From assembly GCF_014490485.1 (NCBI RefSeq), contig NZ_JACTVA010000021.1, positions 24,219-88,218 of the forward strand: a stretch of 64,000 nucleotides of DNA, written 5' to 3'. Both the position numbers and the translations under genes were made by a program. Position 1 is the first letter of the stretch; every line of letters starts with the position of its first letter. Below the pieces are notes generated by a model that did no database searches, was not told the DNA's origin, and saw only the letters and a program-made list of their open reading frames with translations. Shown here piece by piece: positions 22,779 to 30,770 of this stretch. Origin of the DNA: Teichococcus aerophilus. GTDB taxonomy: Bacteria; Pseudomonadota; Alphaproteobacteria; Acetobacterales; Acetobacteraceae.

Positions 22779-24242
22779 TCAACGGATGGTGCCCAGTTCC
22801 TCGAGCATCTTCGACGCGGCCTGGATGATCTGCACGGAGGCGGAGTAGGTCTGCTGCACCATCATCAACCGGGTCAGCTCCTCGTCCACGTTCACCGCCG
22901 TCTTGTTGGTGAGGTCGGCGCGGGCCTGCAGCGCGATGCTGGAGCGGGTGGTGGCGCGGTCCGTCCAGGTCGCGCGCTCGCCCTGCATCAGGCCGATGGC
23001 CTGGGCGGTGGCCTGGGACAGGCTCATCGAACCCGGCAGGCCGGTGCTGGTGTCGTAGCCACGGTTCTTGTCCATCGCATCCAGCCAGGACAGGATGCCG
23101 GTATTGTCGGAGGCGTTGCCCTCCACCGTCGCCCTCATGCCATCCCGCATGCGCCAGATGTCGCCGCCGGCGTCGGGGTCGACCCTGGCATTGATGCCGA
23201 TGGTGCGCGCCATGCCGACGAAGGGCTGGGTGGCATCGAAGGTCGCGGCGCCATCCCGGGTGAACAGGCCGGCCTGGTTGCCGGTGACGGAGAGGTCGCC
23301 CTTCTGGAAGCTCTCGGCCACGCGGCCGGCGACCTGGTCCAGCATATCGGCGAAGCGGGGCATGGTCTCGTCGCGCATCTTCAGCCCGGCGGCGATGCTG
23401 CCACTGTCCGAGATACGGATGACGCGGCCATCGACCGTGACGTCGGACAGGCCATCGGTGTACGGCGTGCTGCCGCCATGCCGGACATCGGACGGGATCT
23501 CCGGCACATGGGTGAAGACCAGCTTGTGCACCGTGCCGCTGTCGAACAGCGTCGTGCCGCCATCGGTCATCACCAGCAGCTTGCCGGGGCCGTTGTCGTA
23601 GATGCGCAGCGGCAGCGTCTGCGACAGGCCGGCCAGGATGCTCTCGCGCTGGTCCTCGTACTCGGCGGTGGAGGCACCGCGTGCCGAGGCCTGGGCCAGC
23701 TTCTGCTCGACCTCCTTCAGGCTGTCGAGCGCCGTGTTGACCGACTTCACGTCCTGCGCGACGCCGAGATCCGCCTGGGTGCGGATGTTGGAGACGGCGG
23801 CGTCCATATCGTGGAAGCCGGCCACCAGGTCCTGCGCGGCCGAGAGCGCCTGGCTCTGCGCGACCGCGTTGTTGGGTGCTGAAGACAGCGTGGTCAGCGC
23901 ATCCTTCAGCGAACCCATGAGGGAGGAGAGCGAGCGCTCATCCGCCGGCTGGCCGATGGCGCTGGTATAGGCCTCCAGCAGCGCCTGCATGCGGTCCGCA
24001 TAGGCCTCGGCCCCATCGGCGCCGCGCGAGGCCGCGGCCAGCACGGCATCGCCCGCCCGCTGCGTGACGCCGGTTGCGACGCCGGCACCGGTGCCGGCCA
24101 CCAGGTTCTCGCTGCGCGGCAGGTCCCGCCGCACATAGCCCGGCGTCTGGGCATTGGCGACGTTGTTGGAGATGAGCGCCGCCGCCCGCTGTTCCGCCGC
24201 GAGTGAGCTGAGCGCGTTGAGCATGGCGCCTTGGATGGACAT
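22779..24242 (-). CDS. flgK: Hook-associated protein FlgK (HAP1)
   Basis: FlgK is the first hook-filament junction protein. The 487-residue product carries the axial-protein N-terminus (LSSLAAEQRAAALISNNVAN, then AQTPGYVRRDL) and the matching C-terminal block (NVDEELTRLMMVQQTYSASV, then QIIQAASKMLEELG). It lies downstream of flgE by 83 bases and upstream of flgL by 13 bases. A variant word TGTTTCGCAG lies at 24279-24288 in the flgE-flgK gap. Confidence 0.96.
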   Translation of the reverse strand: MSIQGAMLNALSSLAAEQRAAALISNNVANAQTPGYVRRDLPRSENLVAGTGAGVATGVTQRAGDAVLAAASRGADGAEAYADRMQALLEAYTSAIGQPADERSLSSLMGSLKDALTTLSSAPNNAVAQSQALSAAQDLVAGFHDMDAAVSNIRTQADLGVAQDVKSVNTALDSLKEVEQKLAQASARGASTAEYEDQRESILAGLSQTLPLRIYDNGPGKLLVMTDGGTTLFDSGTVHKLVFTHVPEIPSDVRHGGSTPYTDGLSDVTVDGRVIRISDSGSIAAGLKMRDETMPRFADMLDQVAGRVAESFQKGDLSVTGNQAGLFTRDGAATFDATQPFVGMARTIGINARVDPDAGGDIWRMRDGMRATVEGNASDNTGILSWLDAMDKNRGYDTSTGLPGSMSLSQATAQAIGLMQGERATWTDRATTRSSIALQARADLTNKTAVNVDEELTRLMMVQQTYSASVQIIQAASKMLEELGTIR

Positions 24243-24325
24243 GATTCAGATTCCGCTTTTTCTCTCGCCCGGTGATCGTGTTTCGCAGCTTGCGGGGCGC
24301 GCCTCGGCGGCCCCGCCTCACCGGC

Positions 24326-25798
24326 TCAGCGCTTCAGGTTGGTAGCCTCTTCCAACATCTGGTCGGCCGTGCGGACGACCGAGGCGTTGGAGCTGTAGGC
24401 GCGCTGCGTCTCGATCAGGTTGGTCAGCTCCGTGCCGATATCGACGTTGGAGGCTTCCAGCGCACCGCCCGAGGTGGTGCCGGCCGAGCCCTCGCCCGCC
24501 GTCAGCAGGCGCGGGGCGCCGGCGGCGCGGGACATCTCGTAGGCATCGCCGCTGACCGGGTTCAGCCCGTCCGCATTCGGGAACACCGCCAGCTTCAACT
24601 GGTAGATCGGCCGGGACTGGCCGTTGGAGAAGGTGGCGATGACCTTGCCGTCATCCTCGATCGACACGCGCTCCAGCAGGCCGAAGGAGGAGCCGTTCTT
24701 CTCGATCTTGGTGGCGACATAGTTGCCGCTGAGCTGCGTCACGCCCTCGAAGCTGTCGAGGTTGCCCATCTTGATCGGCAGGCTGGCGGTGCCGTTGCCG
24801 AGGGAGAGGGTCAGCGTGCCATAGGTCCTGTCGTAGGAACCGATGCCTGCGACGACATCCGGCGTGCCGTTGGCGTCGCCGTCCCGGCCATAGACGGCGG
24901 GGTCCGGCACCTTCGCCGTGGCATCCACCGGGGCGCCGGTGACGAACTTGCCCGAGGCATCGGTGATGGACTTGATAGTGCCGGCATTCGGGCCGGTGCT
25001 CCAGAACTCCATCGCGATACGGCCGACCAGGCGGTCCGGGCTGGTCGCTTCCTTGCCCGGGTTGACCGGCGCGGCCACGCCCTTGTCCGTGGCGCTGTCG
25101 AAGATCTCGACGGTCCAGGTGTTGCTGTTGGTGGCGGAGGCGTTGTCCGGCACCATCGGCACGAAGCGGTAGGTCAGCGTCTGGGTGCCGCCCAGCGCAT
25201 CATAGTAATCCACGCTGCTGATGAAGCTGTCCTGGTCCGGTGGCGGCGAGGCATAGGCGGTCTGGCCGCTGGGCAGGTTGGCCCAGAAGGTCATCTCCGT
25301 GGTGGGGGCGGAGGCGACGCTGATATTGTTGACGTTCACCGTGGTCAGGCTGTCCACGTTGTTGTCGCCCGCAGTGCCGACCGGCTGGCCGTCGGCGCCG
25401 AGCTTGACGCCCTGCAGGTAGTAGCCGGCGGCATTGACCAGGTTGCCATTGGCGTCCGGGCGGAAGGAGCCGGCGCGGGTGGCCAGGTACTTGCCGCTGC
25501 TGCCCGCGGTCTCGTTCACCACCAGGAAGCCGTTGCCATTGACGGCGACATCGGTGTCGATGCCGGTCTTTTGCACCTGGCCGACCGAGCTGATCTCCAC
25601 GCGGTTGGTGGCGGCGGTACCGGCGAGGGCGGAGCCGCCGCTGCTGGAACCTTCCAGCACCAAGCTGGAGAATTGCGTATCAACCCGCTTGTAGCCCACG
25701 GTGGAGCTGTTGGCGATGTTGTTGGAGATGCCGGAGAGCTTGGTGGCCTGGGCATTGAGGCCCGAGACGCTGGTCCGGAGTGCGTTGATGGCCGTCAT
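24326..25798 (-). CDS. flgE: Flagellar hook protein FlgE
   Basis: FlgE polymerises into the hook, the universal joint. The 490-residue product has the N-terminal axial motif (SGLNAQATKLSGISNNIANS then STVGYKR), a flagellar basal-body FlgE domain in the middle (around LESFEGVTQLSGNYVATKIE), and the C-terminal SNVDIGTELTNLIETQRAYS motif. It is the first gene of the minus-strand flgE-flgK-flgL-ORF-flgI run. The hook cap gene flgD, normally next to it, was not seen in the window. Confidence 0.96.
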   Translation of the reverse strand: MTAINALRTSVSGLNAQATKLSGISNNIANSSTVGYKRVDTQFSSLVLEGSSSGGSALAGTAATNRVEISSVGQVQKTGIDTDVAVNGNGFLVVNETAGSSGKYLATRAGSFRPDANGNLVNAAGYYLQGVKLGADGQPVGTAGDNNVDSLTTVNVNNISVASAPTTEMTFWANLPSGQTAYASPPPDQDSFISSVDYYDALGGTQTLTYRFVPMVPDNASATNSNTWTVEIFDSATDKGVAAPVNPGKEATSPDRLVGRIAMEFWSTGPNAGTIKSITDASGKFVTGAPVDATAKVPDPAVYGRDGDANGTPDVVAGIGSYDRTYGTLTLSLGNGTASLPIKMGNLDSFEGVTQLSGNYVATKIEKNGSSFGLLERVSIEDDGKVIATFSNGQSRPIYQLKLAVFPNADGLNPVSGDAYEMSRAAGAPRLLTAGEGSAGTTSGGALEASNVDIGTELTNLIETQRAYSSNASVVRTADQMLEEATNLKR

Positions 25799-25940
25799 CG
25801 GCGGTCCCTGCTATGGCTATGGGTCTTGGGGGATGGCAGGCACGGGGCCTGCCGTTTGCAGTCAGGCTGCGGGCAGCCTGGCCCGTTTTGGGCGGGACCG
25901 GTGCCGGCTTCTGCCGGTTGACCGGTGAAGGCTGGCGGTT
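25799..25940 (-). promoter_or_regulatory. flgE upstream region with several inverted repeats
   Basis: The 142 bases between motB (ending 25941) and flgE, both minus strand, hold short inverted repeats: GGCAGGC/GCCTGCC near 25835-25855, CAGGCT/AGCCTG near 25862-25880, and an ACCGGT pair near 25900-25925. These may terminate motB transcription and carry the flgE promoter. No copy of the TTTTTCGCAT word is present here. Confidence 0.4.
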
Positions 25941-26879
25941 TCACCGCCGGGGTTCCTGCGCGGTGCTGCGGGTGGCCTGTGCCGCGCGGGCGGCGGCCAC
26001 CACATCGGCGCGCATGACGGTAATGGCGATGCGGCGGTTGCGCGGATCGTTCGGCGCTTCCTGCATCAACGGCTCGACCGAGGCCTTGCCCTCGACCCGG
26101 TACATCCGCGCCGGCGGCACGCCGTTCTGCTCCAGCACCCGGCGGGTGCTGTTGGCACGGTCCGAGGACAGCTCCCAGTTGCCGTAGCTGTTGCGGTTGA
26201 AAGCCTGCGCATCGGTATGGCCGGCGACGACCACGGCGTTCGGCACGGTGGCCAGGATGTTGCCCAGCACCTGCAGGATCTTGTTCAGGCGCGGCGTCGG
26301 TTCCGTACCGCCGGGCGCGAACATCGGCGTGCCGTCACGGTCGAAGATCTGCAACCGCAGGCCTTCTGGCGTCATCTCCACCTGGATGTTCTGGGCGAAG
26401 TCCCGCAAGGCACCGTCGGCGGTGCCGAGCTGGCGCTCGATCTCCGCCTTCATCGCCTCGAAGCGCTGGCGCTCGATCGGGTCGCGCAGGCCGCTGGACT
26501 GGCCGGCGGCGGACGCGGCCTGGGCTGCCTCGCCCTGGTTCGCCGTCTCGCCGCCCTCGCTATCCTCGCGCAGGCCGCCATCGCTGACGGTGGTCAGCGA
26601 ATCCTCGCGGGAATCACCGGCCACGAGCATGGAGCGGCCGCCATCCAGCGCCCCGTTGCCGGAGGGCATGTTGAGGATCGAGGAGGCGTTGAAGAACTGC
26701 GCGATGCCGTCCTTCTGCGCCTCGGTGGTGGAGGACAGCAGCCACATCACCAGGAAGAACGCCATCATCGCCGTCACGAAGTCGGCGTAGGCGATCTTCC
26801 ACTGCCCACCATGGTCGTCATCATGCGGCGCATGATGCTTCTTGATGATGATGGGCCGCTTGTTGGGGTCGGTGCTCAT
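25941..26879 (-). CDS. motB: Flagellar stator protein MotB
   Basis: MotB anchors the proton-driven stator to peptidoglycan. The 312-residue product has the basic leader (PIIIKKHH), then WKIAYADFVTAMMAFFLVMW, in which the aspartate of ADFVTA is the proton-binding residue. The C-terminal OmpA-like domain contains VVAGHTDAQAFNRNSYGNWE then LSSDRANSTRRVLEQ. It is separated from its partner motA by 11 kb, unlike the common motA-motB pair. Its 58-base upstream gap contains an exact TTTTTCGCAT. Confidence 0.96.
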   Translation of the reverse strand: MSTDPNKRPIIIKKHHAPHDDDHGGQWKIAYADFVTAMMAFFLVMWLLSSTTEAQKDGIAQFFNASSILNMPSGNGALDGGRSMLVAGDSREDSLTTVSDGGLREDSEGGETANQGEAAQAASAAGQSSGLRDPIERQRFEAMKAEIERQLGTADGALRDFAQNIQVEMTPEGLRLQIFDRDGTPMFAPGGTEPTPRLNKILQVLGNILATVPNAVVVAGHTDAQAFNRNSYGNWELSSDRANSTRRVLEQNGVPPARMYRVEGKASVEPLMQEAPNDPRNRRIAITVMRADVVAAARAAQATRSTAQEPRR

Positions 26880-26927
26880 GCGGTGGGGAAACCCGATCTC
26901 ATGCTCGCCAAGACATTATCCTGAGCA

Positions 26928-26937
26928 TTTTTCGCAT
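26928..26937 (-). promoter_or_regulatory. TTTTTCGCAT word before motB with promoter-like TTGAAT...GATAAT
   Basis: An exact copy of the recurrent word lies in the short gap before motB, directly after the previous gene's stop. On the minus strand it reads within TTGAATGCGAAAAATGC, with GATAAT 16 bases after TTGAAT. This fits a sigma-70-like promoter in which the word overlaps the spacer. It is the best candidate core promoter associated with the word in this window, but unproven. Confidence 0.45.
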
Positions 26938-27645
26938 TCAAGTGCGGCGGTCCTGTTCCGTGTGCCTCATGGTGAGGCTGCCGGCGAGGTTGAGGCGGTA
27001 CAGCACGGCATCGAAGGCCTCCGCCACCTCGGCGGCGACGGGGCGCGGCAGGGCCTGGGCGGTCTCCATCACCGCATCCAGCCTGGCATCTTCCAGCCGT
27101 CCGCGCAGCTCGATGCGCCCGGTGGCCGGCAGGGCCAGCCGGATGGCGAAGGCACCGCGGGCGGCCTGCGCCGCCGGCGTGGACTGTGCCGGGTGGTCCC
27201 GGTCCGGCCGCCAGAACAACTCGATCCAGCTCATATCGTCTGAATTTCGCAAAGGCACGCGCTGGCCGGACCAGAGCGAGGCTTCCCCCAGCGAAGCCGG
27301 TGGCTGCGGCGCGGCGCCCAGCAGGGCCAGCAGCGCCTTCTCCGCCAACCCCACCCCCGCCGCCATGCGCGCCAGCCGCTCGTCGCCCAGCCAGCGGCGG
27401 ATGTCGGGGCGCAGCGCGGCCAGGGCCAGCGGCAGAGCCAGGCCGGCCTCGCCGCCCGGCATCAGCGCCTCCAGCCCGGTGATGGCGGGTGGCGGGTCCG
27501 GCACGGGTGGCTCCTCCGGCCGGCTGCCGCGCGCGGGCACCGGCCCGACGATGCGCGCGGCGGCGGCGTAGCCGGCCTCCGCCTCCCACCCCGCCGTGCC
27601 GTGACGGGGTGGCGTGGCCGGGTCGATGGGCTCGGCTTCCGGCAT
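26938..27645 (-). CDS. Flagellar-cluster protein, possible FliK-like hook-length domain
   Basis: The 235-residue product has a proline-rich N-terminal third and a C-terminal domain from about residue 160 (FAIRLALPATGRIELRGRLE, then EAFDAVLYRLNLAGSLTMRH). The pattern of hydrophobic strand, a GxIEL-like turn, a long helix, then L...LNLAGSL recalls the FliK C-terminal domain, which switches export specificity after hook completion. The match is weak and by eye. It starts at the fliG stop (TGATG) and lies before motB, and no other FliK candidate was found in the window. Confidence 0.45.
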   Translation of the reverse strand: MPEAEPIDPATPPRHGTAGWEAEAGYAAAARIVGPVPARGSRPEEPPVPDPPPAITGLEALMPGGEAGLALPLALAALRPDIRRWLGDERLARMAAGVGLAEKALLALLGAAPQPPASLGEASLWSGQRVPLRNSDDMSWIELFWRPDRDHPAQSTPAAQAARGAFAIRLALPATGRIELRGRLEDARLDAVMETAQALPRPVAAEVAEAFDAVLYRLNLAGSLTMRHTEQDRRT

Positions 27646-28694
27646 CAGGCGGCGTCGCTGTTGCCGACCTCATCCTCGTCGAGGATGAAGATGCGGCCCT
27701 CATCCGCCAGCCGCTTGGCGATGGTGATGATGTCGGTCTGCGCTTCCTCGATGGCCTTCTTGCGCTGGGCGGGCATGTTCTCGATCTCGTCGCGCATGAT
27801 GGTCGCGGCGCGTTCGGACATGCTGCCGAGGAACAGCTCGCGCAGCTCCACGCTGGCGGCGGTGAGCGCGACCTGCAACCGGTCCGCCGGGCATTCGGCT
27901 ACCAGGGTGGCGAAGGTCGTGCGGTCGACGCGGATCAGGTCGTCGAAGGTGAACATGATGCGCTTGATGCGGCTGGCCGCATGCGGCTCGCGCGCCTCGA
28001 TATGTTTCATCAGGTGCTCGACCAGGCCCTTGTCGGCGCGGTTCATGATCTCGGCGACGATCTGCGAGCTGTCGCGCTCGTAGCTGCGGCTGAGATTGGT
28101 GATGAATTCCTTCTGCAGCGTCTGCTCGATATCCTGCAGCACGCCCTTCTGGATGCTGTCCATCCGCACCATGCGCAGCACGATCTCGTCCACCGAGGTG
28201 TTGGGCAGCAGCGCCAGCACGCGCGCCGCGTGCATCGCCGGCAGCTTGGCCAGGATGACGGCGGCGGTCTGCGCCAGCTCGGTGCGCAGGTAGGTGGCGA
28301 GCACCTCGGGCGAGATATTCGCCAGCTTTTCCCACATGGTCTTGCCTTCGGGACCACGGATCTCGTCCATGATCTCGCTGACCTTCTCGTTGGGCAGCAG
28401 GCGCTTCAGCAGGCGCTCGGTCGTCTCGGCGGTGCCGATGACGCTGCCGGTGCGGCCGACCTCGGCGCGGAAGCGCATGATGACGCGCTCCACCGTGTCG
28501 ATATCGACCTTGCCGAGATTGGCCATGGCACGGCTGACGCGGCGGATTTCCTGCTCCTCCAGCCGGCCGAACAGGTTCTGGATCCGCTCCTCGTCGAGCG
28601 TCATGAACAGGACGGCGACGTCGGAGAGAGGGTCGGCCTTGGCGTTGCTCGCTTCGACGGGGCGGATGGCGCGGCGCGCCTCGGGGGCTCTCAT
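27645..28694 (-). CDS. fliG: Flagellar motor switch protein FliG
   Basis: FliG couples the MS ring to the C ring and interacts with MotA to generate torque. The 349-residue product shows the FliG architecture: VAVLFMTLDEERIQNLFGRL at the start, a middle armadillo-like part with EKVSEIMDEIRGPEGKTMWE, and a C-terminal charged torque helix region (FTFDDLIRVDRTTFATLVAE). It overlaps both neighbours by a few bases. It follows fliP and an unknown ORF rather than fliF, an order less usual than fliF-fliG. Confidence 0.95.
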   Translation of the reverse strand: MRAPEARRAIRPVEASNAKADPLSDVAVLFMTLDEERIQNLFGRLEEQEIRRVSRAMANLGKVDIDTVERVIMRFRAEVGRTGSVIGTAETTERLLKRLLPNEKVSEIMDEIRGPEGKTMWEKLANISPEVLATYLRTELAQTAAVILAKLPAMHAARVLALLPNTSVDEIVLRMVRMDSIQKGVLQDIEQTLQKEFITNLSRSYERDSSQIVAEIMNRADKGLVEHLMKHIEAREPHAASRIKRIMFTFDDLIRVDRTTFATLVAECPADRLQVALTAASVELRELFLGSMSERAATIMRDEIENMPAQRKKAIEEAQTDIITIAKRLADEGRIFILDEDEVGNSDAA

Positions 28695-28978
28695 CGTTCG
28701 GTGCTCCGGGCAAGCAGGGTTTGCAGGGGTGTCAGGATGGCGGCGAGCATCGCCACCACTTCCGGTGGCATGGCGCCGCCGTGGTCGAGCCGCGCGAGGC
28801 GCTCGGGTAGGTCGGCGCCGGTGGAGGGCGGGCGGTCCTGGCTGGCGGCGATGGCGTCCAGGCGCTCCTCCAGCGGTGCCAGCGCCGCCCTGGGGCGGGG
28901 GGCTTCCTGCGCTACCGCCCAGCGCAAGGCGGCGGCCAGGCGGCGGCGGCGGCGGATGCGCAACAGCGTGCCGCTCAT
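28691..28978 (-). CDS. Small unknown protein between fliP and fliG
   Basis: The ATG at 28978 overlaps the fliP stop (ATGA), and the stop overlaps the fliG start, giving 95 residues. The product has an arginine-rich start (LLRIRRRRRLAAALRW) and a helical remainder (PLEERLDAIAASQDRPPSTG, then MPPEVVAMLAAILTPLQTLL). There is no clear membrane helix, so it does not look like FliO, which usually sits near fliP. The tight overlaps indicate translational coupling with export and switch genes. I do not recognise the family. Confidence 0.6.
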   Translation of the reverse strand: MSGTLLRIRRRRRLAAALRWAVAQEAPRPRAALAPLEERLDAIAASQDRPPSTGADLPERLARLDHGGAMPPEVVAMLAAILTPLQTLLARSTER

Positions 28979-29763
28979 GTCGAGAAGCCCCGCACCAGCG
29001 CGCCGGCCACCAGCGACCAGCCGTCGATCAGCACGAAGAAGATCAGCTTGAACGGCAGGCTGACCACCACGGGCGGCAACATCATCATGCCCATGCCCAT
29101 CAGGACGGAGCTGATGGCCATGTCGATCGCCAGAAAGGGCAGGAACAGCAGGAAGCCGATCTGGAAAGCCTTGGTCAGTTCCGACACCAGGAAGGCGGCG
29201 GCGAGGATGTGCAGCGGGACTTCGGCGCGCTGGGCACGGGAGAGGGCGCTGGGCTGCGTGCCGCCGGGCGGCTGCCACTTGGCGATGTCGATGAACAGCG
29301 CCAGCTCGCGCTCCCGCACATTCAGTTCCATGAAGTCACGGAACGGACGGATGGCGCGCTCGGCGGCCTGTTCCTCGGTGATGCTGCCCTCGATCAGCGG
29401 ACGGCCGGCATCGTTCCAGGTCTTTTCCAGAACGGGCGCCATGACGAAGGCGGAGAGGAACAGCGCCAGGCTGACGATGACGGTGTTGGGCGGCGATTGC
29501 TGCAGGCCCAGCGCCGTCCGCAGCAGGGAGAGCACGACGACGATGCGGGTGAAGGCCGTCGCCACCACCAGGATGCCGGGCGCGATGGCCAGCAGCGTGG
29601 TGATGACGATCAGGCCGACCACATTGGTCGTCAGGCTCTGTCCGCCGCTGGCGACGGCGTTGGCCCCCTGCGGCCCCAGGTTGAGCGAGACGCTCTGCGC
29701 CAGGGCCGGGGATGCCGCGAACGACAATGCGAGCACCGCCAGGGCGATTCGAAGACGCGGCAT
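28975..29763 (-). CDS. fliP: Flagellar export channel protein FliP
   Basis: FliP forms the core of the export channel with FliQ and FliR. The 262-residue protein has a cleavable signal peptide (IALAVLALSFAASPALAQ), the FTRIVVVLSLLRTALGLQQS then PPNTVIVSLALFL block, and the C-terminal signature LPFKLIFFVLIDGWSLVAGA. Length is typical. It lies 27 bases after fliN and overlaps the next ORF. Confidence 0.97.
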   Translation of the reverse strand: MPRLRIALAVLALSFAASPALAQSVSLNLGPQGANAVASGGQSLTTNVVGLIVITTLLAIAPGILVVATAFTRIVVVLSLLRTALGLQQSPPNTVIVSLALFLSAFVMAPVLEKTWNDAGRPLIEGSITEEQAAERAIRPFRDFMELNVRERELALFIDIAKWQPPGGTQPSALSRAQRAEVPLHILAAAFLVSELTKAFQIGFLLFLPFLAIDMAISSVLMGMGMMMLPPVVVSLPFKLIFFVLIDGWSLVAGALVRGFST

Positions 29764-29790
29764 TCTGCCTGCTATTCCGTGAAGTTGCTG

Positions 29791-30084
29791 TCAGGCGGCC
29801 GAGGAGACGATCTCGGTGATCGAGATCGAGAGGCGGCCGTCATCGGTGATCTGGATCTCGCCGCGCGCGATCAGCCGCTCATTCGCCAGCAGGTCGATCG
29901 GCTCGCCGACCTTCTTGTCGAACTCGATGACGGAGCCGCGGCTGAGATTGAACAGCGCCGCCATCGGCAGGCGCTTGTTGCCCAGCACAACCTGCACATT
30001 CACGGGGATGTCCATGATGCGCGGCTTGCGGTCGGTCAGGAAAGGATTGTCGTGGCCGGGGGTGACGTTGGTATCGCCGGTCAT
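29791..30084 (-). CDS. fliN: Flagellar motor switch protein FliN
   Basis: FliN forms the bottom of the C ring and binds FliH. The 97-residue product is the SpoA domain with a short leader: IPVNVQVVLGNKRLPMAALF then NLSRGSVIEFDKKVGEPIDL and NERLIARGEIQITDDGRLSI. Its start overlaps the fliH stop (ATGA), and fliP follows. Confidence 0.95.
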   Translation of the reverse strand: MTGDTNVTPGHDNPFLTDRKPRIMDIPVNVQVVLGNKRLPMAALFNLSRGSVIEFDKKVGEPIDLLANERLIARGEIQITDDGRLSISITEIVSSAA

Positions 30085-30770
30085 GGCGCGATCTCCTGCA
30101 AGGTCTCGGACGGGGCGGGCGTGGCCCGGTTGGCGTCGAGGATGGCGAGCACCCGTGCCAGCAAGGCATCGGGGCGATGGACGAGGCCACCGCTGACCCA
30201 GGACGCCTCGGCGCTCCCGGGTGGCATGGTGGGTTCGGGCAGCAGGCGCAGCCGGGACGGCGCCTCCTGCGGTTGCGGGAAGCCTTCCTGCCTCATGGCT
30301 TCCAGCGTCTCGGGATGCGCGGTGAGCAGGATGATGTCCTCACCGCGCTCGGTCAGCGCCTCGGCCGCCAGGGCGGCGATCTCGGCGCCGGCGGCGCGGG
30401 CCAGCAGGGTGGGCACCACCGTCTCCAACGCCGCGACCAGGCTGGCGCGGGTATCGGCATCCAGTATGCGGCGATCCTCGGCACGGCGGGCGAGCAGGCT
30501 GTCCAGCGCCTGGGCGGCCAGGGTGGCGCCCTGGCTGGCCCGTTGCGCCACCTCGGCCTCCAACCTCGCATGGGCTGCGGCCTCGGCCTGGGCGGCGCCC
30601 TCGGCGCGGCCCTGGGCCAGGCCGTCCTCCAGGCCACGCCGGCGGCCGGCATCAAAGGCGGCGTTGCGCATCCGCTCTTCCTCCTGCAGGCGGAAGGTGG
30701 TCGAGCCATCCTCGCCGGCCAGGAGCATGTTCAGCGACGGCGGCAGATAGGGGCGGGAGCTGGTCCTCAT
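30081..30770 (-). CDS. fliH: FliH-like regulator of the export ATPase
   Basis: FliH dimers inhibit FliI and tether it to the C ring through FliN. The 229-residue product starts MRTSSRPYLPPSLNMLLAGE, then has a long Ala/Glu/Arg helix (RRRGLEDGLAQGRAEGAAQA, with GxxxG-like spacing as in FliH) and a C-terminal domain (LVAALETVVPTLLARAAGAE). The start overlaps the fliF stop and its stop overlaps fliN. Position between fliF and fliN and the helical pattern support FliH; sequence conservation is low. Confidence 0.8.
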   Translation of the reverse strand: MRTSSRPYLPPSLNMLLAGEDGSTTFRLQEEERMRNAAFDAGRRRGLEDGLAQGRAEGAAQAEAAAHARLEAEVAQRASQGATLAAQALDSLLARRAEDRRILDADTRASLVAALETVVPTLLARAAGAEIAALAAEALTERGEDIILLTAHPETLEAMRQEGFPQPQEAPSRLRLLPEPTMPPGSAEASWVSGGLVHRPDALLARVLAILDANRATPAPSETLQEIAP

